Positions 1 to 8,157 of a stretch of DNA of 55,582 bases are shown one piece after another. Location: NCBI GenBank assembly GCA_045531335.1, contig JAZSDU010000054.1, positions 1 to 55,582 on the forward strand. The letters are read 5' to 3'. Every line of letters starts with the position of its first letter. The stretch's first letter is position 1. The DNA comes from CAG-452 sp045531335. GTDB lineage: Bacteria > Bacillota > Clostridia > TANB77 > CAG-508. Under the pieces are notes generated by a model. It had not been told where the DNA came from. It ran no database searches and saw nothing but the letters and a program-made list of their open reading frames with translations. Made by a program: the position numbers and the translations under genes.

Positions 1-172
1 TATCTCATTTTTTGTGTTATACTATTTTTCATAGGAAATACCTCTCTTTTGATATTGTTTTTGTGGTTAAAAACATTTTATCATATTTTGGTATTTCCTT
101 ATTTTATTTTTATTGTGTCATATCTATTTTAAACCTATAATAAAAGATAAATTGTAATTTGTAAGGTAAAGA

Positions 173-215
173 ATTTTAGGGACGTCCTTTAAAATTCGAA
201 GGACGTCCCTAAAAT
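173..215. repeat. Palindromic repeat, GGGACGTCC type
   Basis: Two perfect 15-base arms (173-187 and 201-215, left arm attttagggacgtcc) flank a 13-base loop. The sequence resembles other GGGAC-type palindromes in this window (22651, 34231, 35248, 55498). It lies upstream of rsmA and ends the otherwise gene-free first 289 bases. It could act as a terminator for a gene left of the window; the T-run after it is short. Confidence 0.7.
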
Positions 216-244
216 CCTTTTTATTCAAGCAATAATTTAAGATA

Positions 245-273
245 TTGTAATAAGTGCCAAAATGAGGTATAAT
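245..273 (+). promoter_or_regulatory. Candidate rsmA promoter
   Basis: TTGTAA at 245-250 and a perfect TATAAT at 268-273 are separated by 17 bases. The predicted start of transcription falls only about 10 bases before the rsmA ATG, so the leader would be very short and would begin at the ribosome binding site (aaaggtg). Tentative. Confidence 0.4.
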
Positions 274-289
274 AACAAAAGGTGATAAA

Positions 290-1153
290 ATGAATGCATA
301 TAAAGAAACTAGAGATATTTTAAAGAAATATAATATAACAGCAAATAAAAAATTAGGACAAAATTTTTTAATAGATGATGAAGTAATAGATGGTATTGTT
401 TCTGCGGCAAATGTTAATAAAAATGATTTAATTATAGAAATAGGTCCAGGTCTAGGAACACTTACAAAAAGACTTCTTGAAAATGGTGGAAAAGTTATTT
501 GTATAGAATTAGATACTAGAATGATAGGAATATTAAATGATAGATTTAAATTTTATAATAACTTTGAAGTGATAAATCAAGATGTATTAAAAGTAGATTT
601 AAATAAATTAATAAATGAGAATAAAAATGAAGAACTAAGGACTGCAAAAATAGTTGCAAATTTACCATATTATATAACTACTCCTATAATAATGAAATTA
701 TTAGAAGACAGATTAGATATAGAGAGTATAACGGTTATGGTACAAAAAGAAGTTGCAGATAGATTAGTAGATGTTCCAGGTGGAAAAAATTCAGGAGCTA
801 TAACTTATGGAGTTAGTTATTATACAAAACCTGAAAAAGTAATAGATGTGCCAAATAATTCTTTTATACCAGCACCAGAAGTTAATTCTAGTGTAATAAA
901 ACTAAATGTATTAGATAAGCCAGCAGTTGATGTACAAAGTGAAGAGATGTTATTTAGAATAATAAAAATGGCATTTATGCAAAAAAGAAAAACACTTTTA
1001 AATGGTCTTACAAATGGAAATTTAGCATCTAAAGAACAAATAGAAGAAATGCTAACAAATCTAGGATTTGATTTAAAAATAAGAGGAGAAAAATTATCAT
1101 TAGAAGATTTTACAAAAATAGCTGATTATGTGTCTCAAAAATTGACAAAATAG
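290..1153 (+). CDS. rsmA: 16S rRNA (adenine1518/1519-N6)-dimethyltransferase
   Basis: RsmA/KsgA adds two methyl groups from S-adenosylmethionine to each of two adjacent adenines near the 3' end of 16S rRNA during late 30S assembly. The 287-residue length is normal. Visible motifs are the entry segment KKLGQNFLID (residues ~20-29), the SAM-binding loop IEIGPGLGTLT (~49-59), the acidic ribose-binding end of strand 2 (CIELD) and the catalytic motif NLPYYITTP (~124-132). A ribosome binding site aaaggtg precedes the ATG. gdpP follows after 77 bases that contain a 27-bp hairpin repeat. No in-frame CGG codon is present and the reading frame is intact. Confidence 0.97.
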   Translation: MNAYKETRDILKKYNITANKKLGQNFLIDDEVIDGIVSAANVNKNDLIIEIGPGLGTLTKRLLENGGKVICIELDTRMIGILNDRFKFYNNFEVINQDVLKVDLNKLINENKNEELRTAKIVANLPYYITTPIIMKLLEDRLDIESITVMVQKEVADRLVDVPGGKNSGAITYGVSYYTKPEKVIDVPNNSFIPAPEVNSSVIKLNVLDKPAVDVQSEEMLFRIIKMAFMQKRKTLLNGLTNGNLASKEQIEEMLTNLGFDLKIRGEKLSLEDFTKIADYVSQKLTK

Positions 1154-1177
1154 CCATTTTGAGGTAAAATATTATAT

Positions 1178-1204
1178 GTAGGGGCGGACCTAAGTGTCCG
1201 CCCG
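1178..1204. repeat. 27-bp REP-like hairpin repeat
   Basis: The unit begins gtagggg and ends cccg, with a self-complementary stem gcggac/gtccgc. It belongs to the GTAGGGG...CCCG family found throughout the window. It is a single copy between rsmA and gdpP. Confidence 0.75.
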
Positions 1205-1230
1205 AATAAAATGAAAGAGAGAAAAATAAA

Positions 1231-3238
1231 ATGCAAAATAATAACATGAAAATGTTTGAAAACATAGAAGCTAAAACAAAGGTATATCTTGTAATAATTG
1301 CGATAGCCTTAATTTTGCTATGCATAAATGTTTCAGCATATATTGTTCCAAGCATTATATTATATGCTTTAATAATTGGATATACATTATGGACATATAA
1401 TAAAAGAAAAAATGAAATATCTACTTATATTAACGAATTAACAATAAATATGGATTCAGCAGCAAAGAATACATTAATAAATTCACCGTTTCCATTAATA
1501 ATACTTGAAACAGATGGGGAAGTTATTTGGAGAAGTTCTAAATTTAATAAAGAATTTGCTAATGTTGGAATAAATAATTATATAAATGATATTACAAAAG
1601 AAATAAAAATGGATATAGATAGCAATAATATACCAACAGTTGATAAAGAGATAAATATAGATGAAAAAACTTATCATGTTATTGGTGATTATGTAAAAAT
1701 AAAACAAAAAGATAAAAAGAAGACAAATAAATATATGACAATATTATATTTTATTGACATTACTGATAAAAAAGAATTATTAAATAAATACAATAATTCT
1801 CAATCTTGTATAGGAATCATTATGATTGACAACTATGATGAAATTATACAAAGGATAGCAGCAGAAGAAAAATCACAGGTAATGGCAGAAATAGAAAAAA
1901 CATTATACGACTGGGCAATTGAATCAGAAGGTATAATGATAAAAACAGAAAGAGATACATTTGTATATGTATTTGAACAAAAACATTTAGAACAAATGCA
2001 AAATGAAAAATTTAGTGTTTTAGACAAAATAAAAGAAATAAAAACAAGTGAAAAATTACAATTAACATTAAGTATAGCTATAGCTAATGAAGGTAATACA
2101 AATTATGAAAAATATCAAGCTGCAAATGATGCAATGGATATAGCACTTGGAAGAGGTGGAGACCAAGCTGTAGTAAGAACTGATGGAAAATATAATTTCT
2201 TTGGAGGAAGAGCACAAGAATTAGAAAAGAGAACAAAAGTTAAAGCAAGAGTTGTAGCACATGCTTTAGAAGAATTAATAGAAGACGCAGAAAATGTAAT
2301 CATAATGGGACATCAAAATGGTGATATTGATTCAATGGGATCAAGTTTAGGATTATATAGATTTGCAAAAACAATTAAAGAAGATGTATATATAGTAAAT
2401 AATACAAAGAATTTAGCTATTGATAGCTTTATAGAAGCTTTAAATGAACAAGAAGAATACGAGGATGTTATAATAGACAAATCTGAAGCTTTATCAAAAA
2501 TAAGTAAAGATACTTTATTGATAATTACAGATACACACAAAAAGAATTTTGTTGAAGTACCAGAACTTCTAGACAAAACAGAAAATATAGTTATAGTTGA
2601 CCATCATAGAAAGAGTGCTGATTTTATAGAAAATGTAACACTTACTTTCCATGAAGCTTATGCTTCATCAGCATCTGAATTGGTTACAGAGATTATAGAA
2701 TATGGAACTAATGATATAGTATTAAATCAAATAGAAGCTGAAGGATTATATGCTGGTATTATGGTTGATACAAAGAACTTTACTTTTAAAACAGGTGTAA
2801 GAACTTTTGAGGCTGCAGCATATTTAAGAAAATACGGAATTGATATAATAAGAGTAAAAAAATGGTTCCAAAGTGATTTGGAAAGCTATAATGTAATAGC
2901 AGATATAGTAAAAAAAGCAGAAATTATAAATGATTCTATAGGAATTTCAGAATATGAAGAAAAAGATAAAAATGCTAATCTAATTTGTGCAAAAGCAGCT
3001 GATGAATTGCTTACAATTAGCAATATAACAGCATCATTTGTAATAGGTAACCAAGGAGATAAAATTTGTATTAGTGGACGTTCTATAGGAGATATAAATG
3101 TTCAAATAATACTAGAGAAACTTCGGAGGAGGAGGACATATTACTCTTGCAGGTGCCCAACTAGAAGGAATGACTATTGATGAAGCAAGACATGAACTTA
3201 TAATTAGAATAAATGAGTATTTTACAGAAATATCATAA
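1231..3238 (+). CDS. gdpP: Cyclic-di-AMP phosphodiesterase GdpP (YybT family), +1 frameshift required
   Basis: Membrane-bound DHH-DHHA1 phosphodiesterase that hydrolyses c-di-AMP and so tunes osmotic and cell-wall homeostasis. The order is two N-terminal membrane helices (residues ~15-55), a PAS-like region (~75-175), a degenerate GGDEF domain (~190-310) and a DHH domain with DHH at the motif VDHHRKS. The C-terminal DHHA1 domain ends with the glycine-rich GGGGH motif. That motif is split: codon 632 is CGG (3124-3126), and dropping its C gives GGGGHITLAG and a normal end at 3238, 668 residues in all. Without the shift the protein ends 18 codons later in a meaningless arginine-rich tail. The total of 2008 bases equals 3n+1, consistent with one +1 event. 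Confidence 0.93.
3124..3126 (+). other. gdpP: +1 frameshift site 1 (CGG-A) in gdpP
   Basis: Zero-frame reading is aaa CTT CGG AGG. Skipping the C gives CTT then GGA GGA GGA GGA CAT, the family motif GGGGH of the DHHA1 domain. Codon 632. Confidence 0.9.
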
Positions 3239-3455
3239 ACATACATAAAAAGAGTAATTAATTTAAGATAAAAGAGACAAAAGAAAAAAATTTAAGTAAA
3301 TATATCACAAATTGCAAAAAACTTTTTCTATTTTGACAACTACATACGACAAAAAAATCAATATAGAAATGGTACAATAACAAAACATAGGGACAGGCCC
3401 TACGGTGTATGCTCACAAAAAGAAAAATAGAAAAGGTTGTTAAAAGGTGGTAAGG

Positions 3456-5692
3456 ATGTTTCAAAATATAATAGATGAAGAATTAAGAGAAGATAAGAGT
3501 TATGATACTGAAAATAAGAAAAAGGTTATAAACCTAAAAAATCTTTTTTCAGTATCTGACTTTGTTTTATATGCAATTTCATTTATGGTATCAATGGTTA
3601 GTTTTAATGGAGAATTTGCTCCATTTGCACTTGCTATATTTGCTGCTGTTTGTAGCAATAGAATACCATCGGCTTTTGTATATATTTCAACATGCTTAGG
3701 AACTTTAATTGGATTTGGAGCCAATGGATTTTTAAGTTATTTGCTTACTACACTAATATTTATTGTAATGACATTAATATTTAGACCAAGATGTGAGGAA
3801 GATAGAAATGAGAAACAAAAATTAGGGTTATACGTTTTACTTTCTTCGTTTATAGTACAAGCAGGAAAAATGTTCTTTACAATGTTTTTAGTTTATGATT
3901 TGTTGGCAAGTTTTGTGTTCGGAATTCTTACATATATATTCTATAAAATATTTGCAAATTCAATTACAGTAATAAAAGAATATGGAATAAAACAAGCATT
4001 TACAGTAGAAGAAGTAATTGGAGCAAGTCTTCTACTATCAATTGCGATATATTCAATGAATGGATTAAACATATTTGGATTATCAATTAGTAATATTTTA
4101 AGCATAATGTTAGTACTTTTCTTAGGTTGGAAAAATGGAATGCTAGTTGGGGCAACAGCTGGAATTACAATAGGAATGGTACTTGGAATTATAGGTTCAT
4201 CAAGCCCAGTGTTAGTTGCATCATATGCTATATCTCGGAATGATAGCAGGAATATTAAATAAACTTGGAAAAATAGGAGTTATAGTAGGATTTGCTTTAG
4301 GAAATGCAATTCTTACATATGTAGCAAATGGAAATACTGTTCCTGTTATAACAATAAGGGAAATATTGATAGCTTCACTTGGTTTGTTACTACTTCCTAA
4401 AAATATTGATATAGATATATCAGATATAGTAGGTAGAACAAAATTCCTTCCTACAACAGGAGGAAGACTTGAAGGGGACAAAGAAACTATATATAAGCTA
4501 AATACTGTTTCTGAAACAATTTCAGACATCGCAAAAAGCTATAGTGAAGTTGCAGCAACCACAATTGAAGGTGATGAAGAGTTAGAAACTGAAAATAAAG
4601 AAAGCTTTAAGGAAGAACTTTTAAACAATATAGAAGATTTTTCAGAAAACTTATTATATGAAGATATAATATATGATGACGATTATATTCTAGATAGGAT
4701 TTATGATTTATTAGAGGAAAAGGAAGAAATAAGTAAAGAAGAGTTAATAAAAATATTTGAAGATAACAATAATTATATTATAGGAATAAATGAAGATGAT
4801 GAAAGAAGTAATCAAATAGAAAAAGATATACTTCAAATTGTAAAAGCTATTAACCATACATATAGAATAAATAAATTAAATTTAATATGGAAACAAAAAG
4901 AAGCAAATAATAAAAAGGTACTTGCAAATCAACTTCGGAGGAGTATCTAAAGTAATATCATCACTTGCTGATGACATAGAAGATTGTAGTGGTCGCACTC
5001 CAGGGCGACCAGAAGAAGAAACAGAAATAAAATTCAGAATTGAAGTAGCATCAAGTACAGCTACAAAGAATAATAGTGAAGTATCGGGAGATAGTAGCAT
5101 ACAAACTAAATTACATGATGGAAAATTCATGATGGCAATAAGCGATGGAATGGGGTCAGGACCTAGAGCAAAAAAAAGTAGTTCTACAGTTATAAAAATG
5201 CTAAAAAGGCTTCTTACTACAGGGTTTGACAAAGATATTTCAATAGGATTAATTAATTCATCTGTAAATTTAAATTCAAATGAAGAAACATACGCAACAA
5301 TTGATATATCTGTATTTGATACTAGTAATGGAAACATTGAATTTATAAAAAATGGTGCATGTCCAACATTTATAAAATTAGGAAGAAATGTAGAGGTGGT
5401 AAAATCAGTATCACTTCCAGCAGGAATTGTAGATGATATTGATTTAGTAGTATATGATAAAGACCTAAAAGGTGGAGAAATAATAGTAATGTGTAGCGAT
5501 GGAATACTAGAGTCAAATGACGAGCTTACTAATAAAGAAATTTGGGTTAAAGAATTATTAGAAAATATAGAAACAGATGACATTAAAAGAATTGCAAGTA
5601 TTCTATTACAGGAATCTATAGATAATGGATTAGGAATAGCAAAAGATGATATGACAATATTAATTGCAAAGGTGGATAAAATAGTAAATTAG
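3456..5692 (+). CDS. spoIIE: Stage II sporulation protein E (SpoIIE phosphatase), two +1 frameshifts required
   Basis: SpoIIE is the PP2C-type membrane phosphatase that dephosphorylates SpoIIAA to release sigma-F in the forespore, and it associates with the division septum. The ATG at 3456 is chosen over the upstream GTG because aaaggtgg lies just before it. Residues ~30-310 form a multi-pass membrane region, then a coiled, acidic linker, then a PP2C domain with ISDGMGSGP and MCSDGILES. The frame breaks twice, at codon 261 (CGG 4236-4238) and codon 494 (CGG 4936-4938). Skipping one C at each gives one 744-residue protein (2237 bases = 3n+2), close to the usual size of about 800. A possible hairpin-repeat remnant lies in the linker at 4986-5011. 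Confidence 0.93.
4236..4238 (+). other. spoIIE: +1 frameshift site 2 (CGG-A) in spoIIE
   Basis: Zero-frame reading is ATA TCT CGG AAT. Skipping the C gives S-G-M-I-A-G-I-L-N and keeps a membrane helix intact. Without the shift the frame stops after about eight codons. Codon 261. Confidence 0.9.
4936..4938 (+). other. spoIIE: +1 frameshift site 3 (CGG-A) in spoIIE
   Basis: Zero-frame reading is CAA CTT CGG AGG AGT ATC TAA. Skipping the C gives Q-L-G-G-V-S-K-V-I-S and leads into the phosphatase half. Codon 494, exactly 233 codons after site 2 in the shifted frame. Confidence 0.9.
4986..5011. repeat. Degenerate hairpin repeat inside spoIIE
   Basis: gtagtggtcgc and gcgacca form a hairpin (ggtcgc/gcgacc) matching the GTAGGGGTCGC...GCGACCCG family, though two end positions differ. 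It reads in frame as SGRTPGRP in the linker before the phosphatase domain. It may be an old insertion or coincidence. Confidence 0.45.
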
Positions 5693-5695
5693 TTA

Positions 5696-5724
5696 TTGAC
5701 AAATATTGTAAATACTAATATAAT
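5696..5724 (+). promoter_or_regulatory. Strong promoter downstream of spoIIE
   Basis: Perfect TTGACA (5696-5701) and perfect TATAAT (5719-5724) with a 17-base spacer. It would transcribe the short region ending at the terminator 5773-5802, where no coding region is seen. Confidence 0.8.
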
Positions 5725-5730
5725 AAATAC

Positions 5731-5802
5731 AAGAAGACCTTAATGATATTTAAATCATTTGTGTAAACAAAAAAAGGCACTAGCTGCAACTAGTGCCTTT
5801 TG
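5731..5802 (+). ncRNA. Candidate small RNA or short leader transcript
   Basis: The predicted transcript of about 72 bases runs from the consensus promoter to an intrinsic terminator. It holds a small hairpin (aatgat...atcatt) flanked by ACCTTAATGA and GTAAAC. A second, similar hairpin with the same flanks (accttaatga...tcatt...tataaac) lies downstream at about 5851-5882. I do not recognise an RNA family. The rest of 5805-5989 shows nothing else I can name. Confidence 0.4.
5773..5802 (+). terminator. Intrinsic terminator
   Basis: Arms aaaggcactag and ctagtgccttt (11 pairs) around a 6-base loop, followed by a short T-rich end. It closes the small transcript from 5731 and any read-through from spoIIE. 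Confidence 0.8.
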
Positions 5803-5989
5803 CCTTATGTATCGAATTCTTTTAATATTAAAAGAATTAATAATAAGACTAGTACCTTAATGAGATTTTTCATTAGTATAAACAACCTCCTTTCTACCAA
5901 TAAGGGAAAGGCAAAATAATTATAACACTGCGATAACGAAATGTAAATATTTTCCAAAGAAACAAATAAAATAAAAAATGTAGTAATAA

Positions 5990-6018
5990 TTGACAAAAAA
6001 AAGAAAATAATATAAAAT
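5990..6018 (+). promoter_or_regulatory. aspS promoter
   Basis: TTGACA (5990-5995), 17-base spacer and TAAAAT (6013-6018). Transcription would begin near 6025, at the front of the T-box leader. Confidence 0.75.
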
Positions 6019-6024
6019 ATAGTA

Positions 6025-6239
6025 CAGTTGAAAAGCGTTGATAATGAAAGTAATTAATATAATTATTTAAAGAGAGTAAATGCCTAGGCTGAAAGCATTT
6101 ATAAATAAGTTTAATTATGAAACACATTGGAGCTTATAAGTAAAAAAAAGCGGGAAATAAAATTCCAATAAGGGTGGCACCGCGGAGAAATCAAGTTATC
6201 TTCGTCCCTATATACATTTTGTATATAGGGACGTTTTTT
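6025..6239 (+). promoter_or_regulatory. T-box riboswitch upstream of aspS
   Basis: The conserved T-box sequence agggtggcaccgcgg lies at 6171-6185 and is followed by a terminator hairpin (6203-6239). An agagag element near 6071 fits stem I. Uncharged tRNA bound at stem I and the T-box bulge would favour the antiterminator and turn on aspS. The specifier cannot be fixed by eye: the stretch atgaaacacatt near 6117 offers AAC (Asn) as one candidate and GAA as another, and no obvious GAC/GAU is present. An Asn specifier would suit a non-discriminating AspRS, but that is inference. Confidence 0.88.
6203..6239 (+). terminator. T-box attenuator terminator
   Basis: Arms cgtccctatatac (6203-6215) and gtatatagggacg (6221-6233) pair perfectly and are followed by six T. 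This is the off state of the aspS T-box. Confidence 0.9.
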
Positions 6240-6269
6240 GGTTATACAAATATTGAAGGAGGAACAAGA

Positions 6270-8042
6270 ATGAACGAGTACAGAACACATAATTGCAACG
6301 AGTTAAACTTAAAAAATGTAGGAGAAACAGTTAAAATTGCAGGATGGATTCAAACAGTAAGAGATTTAGGAGGATTAGTTTTTGTTGATCTTAGAGATCA
6401 ATATGGAATAACACAGGCTGTTATATCTGGAGAAGATAAGTTAGTTGATGAAATTTCTAGAATACCGGTTGAATCAACAGTATCTATAACAGGTAAAGTT
6501 AGAAAAAGAGATGAAGAAACAATTAACAAAAATATAGCAACTGGAGAAGTAGAAATAGTAATAGAAAACTATGAAATCTTAGGGAAAAGAACAAAAAATT
6601 TACCATTTGAAATTAATGAAGACAAAGAAGTAAGAGAAGATTTAAGACTTCAATACAGATTTTTAGATTTAAGAAATGATAAAGTAAAAAATAATATATT
6701 ATTAAGAGCAAAAGTTATTCAATATTTAAGAAGTCAAATGATTGAAAGAGGATTTACAGAAGTTCAAACACCAATTCTTACAAGCTCATCACCAGAAGGA
6801 GCAAGAGATTATTTAGTACCAAGTAGAGTGCACCCAGGTAAATTCTATGCACTTCCTCAAGCACCTCAACAATTCAAACAATTACTAATGGTATCAGGAA
6901 TAGATAGATATTTCCAAATAGCTCCATGTTTTAGAGATGAAGATGCTAGAGCAGATAGAGCCCCAGGAGAATTTTATCAATTAGATATGGAAATGGCATT
7001 TAGTACACAAGAGGATGTTTTTGAAGTAATAGAAGGTGTTATATACAATACATTTAAAGAATTTAGCAATAAAGAAATAAGTGAAACACCATTTACAAGA
7101 ATTCCTTTTGAAGAAGCAATGCTTAAATATGGAAGTGATAAACCAGATTTAAGAAATCCACTTATAATACAAGATGTAACAGAAATATTCCAAAATGTTG
7201 AATTTAATGCATTTAAAGGTAAAATAGTAAGAATAATAGTTCTTCCAGATGCGCAAGATGTTCCAAGAAAATTCTATGATGGAATGGTAGATTTTGCTAC
7301 TTCAGAATGCGGAGCAAAAGGTTTAGCTTGGCTTAAAGTTAATGAAGGTAATGAACTTCAAGGACCTATAGCAAAATTTATTGATGAAGAATCAAAAGAA
7401 AAACTATTAAAACAAATAGGAGCAAAAGTAGGAGATTCATTATTCTTCATATCAGATAAAAAAGGTGTTGTAGAAAATATAGCAGGACAAATAAGAACTG
7501 AACTTGCAAACAGATTAGATTTATTAGAAAAAGATACATTTAAATTCTGTTGGATAGTTGATTTCCCAATGTTTGAACTAGATGATGAAGGGAAAGTAGC
7601 ATTTAGCCACAATCCATTCTCAATGCCACAAGGTGGACTAAAAGCATTAGAAGAAAAAGATCCATTAGAGATACTTGCATATCAATATGACTTAGTATGT
7701 AATGGAATAGAATTATCATCAGGAGCTGTAAGAAACCATAATCCAGAAATAATGGTAAAAGCATTTGATATAGCAGGATATACTAAAGAAACAATAGAAA
7801 GTAAATTCCCAGCATTATTTAATGCATTCCACTATGGAGCACCTCCACATGCAGGAATAGCACCAGGTGTAGATAGAATGATAATGCTACTTACTGATGA
7901 ACCAAATATTCGTGAAGTAATAGCTTTCCCAATGAACAGCAAAGCACAAGATTTATTAATGGGAGCTCCAGGAAATGTTACAGAAAAACAATTAAGAGAA
8001 GTTCATATAAAATTAGACATTAAAAAAGAAAAACAAAATTAA
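6270..8042 (+). CDS. aspS: Aspartyl-tRNA synthetase
   Basis: Class II synthetase that charges tRNA-Asp, possibly also tRNA-Asn if non-discriminating. The start at 6270 is set by the strong site gaaggagg just upstream; the longer open frame overlaps the T-box and is rejected. Of about 590 residues, the N-terminal OB-fold binds the anticodon (VRDLGGLVFVDLRDQYG). The class II core shows FRDEDARADRAPGEFYQLD (motif 2) and GAPPHAGIAPGVDRMIMLL (motif 3), and a bacterial GAD insert lies between. Frame intact, with no in-frame CGG. Regulated by the T-box. A pair of hairpin repeats separates it from topB. Confidence 0.97.
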   Translation: MNEYRTHNCNELNLKNVGETVKIAGWIQTVRDLGGLVFVDLRDQYGITQAVISGEDKLVDEISRIPVESTVSITGKVRKRDEETINKNIATGEVEIVIENYEILGKRTKNLPFEINEDKEVREDLRLQYRFLDLRNDKVKNNILLRAKVIQYLRSQMIERGFTEVQTPILTSSSPEGARDYLVPSRVHPGKFYALPQAPQQFKQLLMVSGIDRYFQIAPCFRDEDARADRAPGEFYQLDMEMAFSTQEDVFEVIEGVIYNTFKEFSNKEISETPFTRIPFEEAMLKYGSDKPDLRNPLIIQDVTEIFQNVEFNAFKGKIVRIIVLPDAQDVPRKFYDGMVDFATSECGAKGLAWLKVNEGNELQGPIAKFIDEESKEKLLKQIGAKVGDSLFFISDKKGVVENIAGQIRTELANRLDLLEKDTFKFCWIVDFPMFELDDEGKVAFSHNPFSMPQGGLKALEEKDPLEILAYQYDLVCNGIELSSGAVRNHNPEIMVKAFDIAGYTKETIESKFPALFNAFHYGAPPHAGIAPGVDRMIMLLTDEPNIREVIAFPMNSKAQDLLMGAPGNVTEKQLREVHIKLDIKKEKQN

Positions 8043-8052
8043 TTGCAATGTT

Positions 8053-8122
8053 GTAGGGCCGATGCCTACATCGGTCCGCAAGAAATATAAATTTTAGGGT
8101 CGATATAGGCATCGGCCCCTAT
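8053..8122. repeat. REPIN-like pair of inverted hairpin repeats
   Basis: The left unit gtagggccgatg...catcggtccg (8053-8078) is followed after about 18 bases by an inverted copy ending catcggcccctat. Each unit is itself a hairpin (ccgatg/catcgg). Located between aspS and topB. Confidence 0.7.
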
Positions 8123-8157
8123 AATATTAATTATAATAAAAATATAGGAAAAATTTT

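Noticed and set aside
3447..3455. GTG at 3447 as the spoIIE start
   Set aside because: It overlaps the ribosome site aaaggtgg that serves the ATG at 3456.
6174..6269. Longer N-terminus for aspS
   Set aside because: It would begin in the T-box sequence and run through its terminator. The ATG at 6270 has a strong ribosome site and matches the family start.
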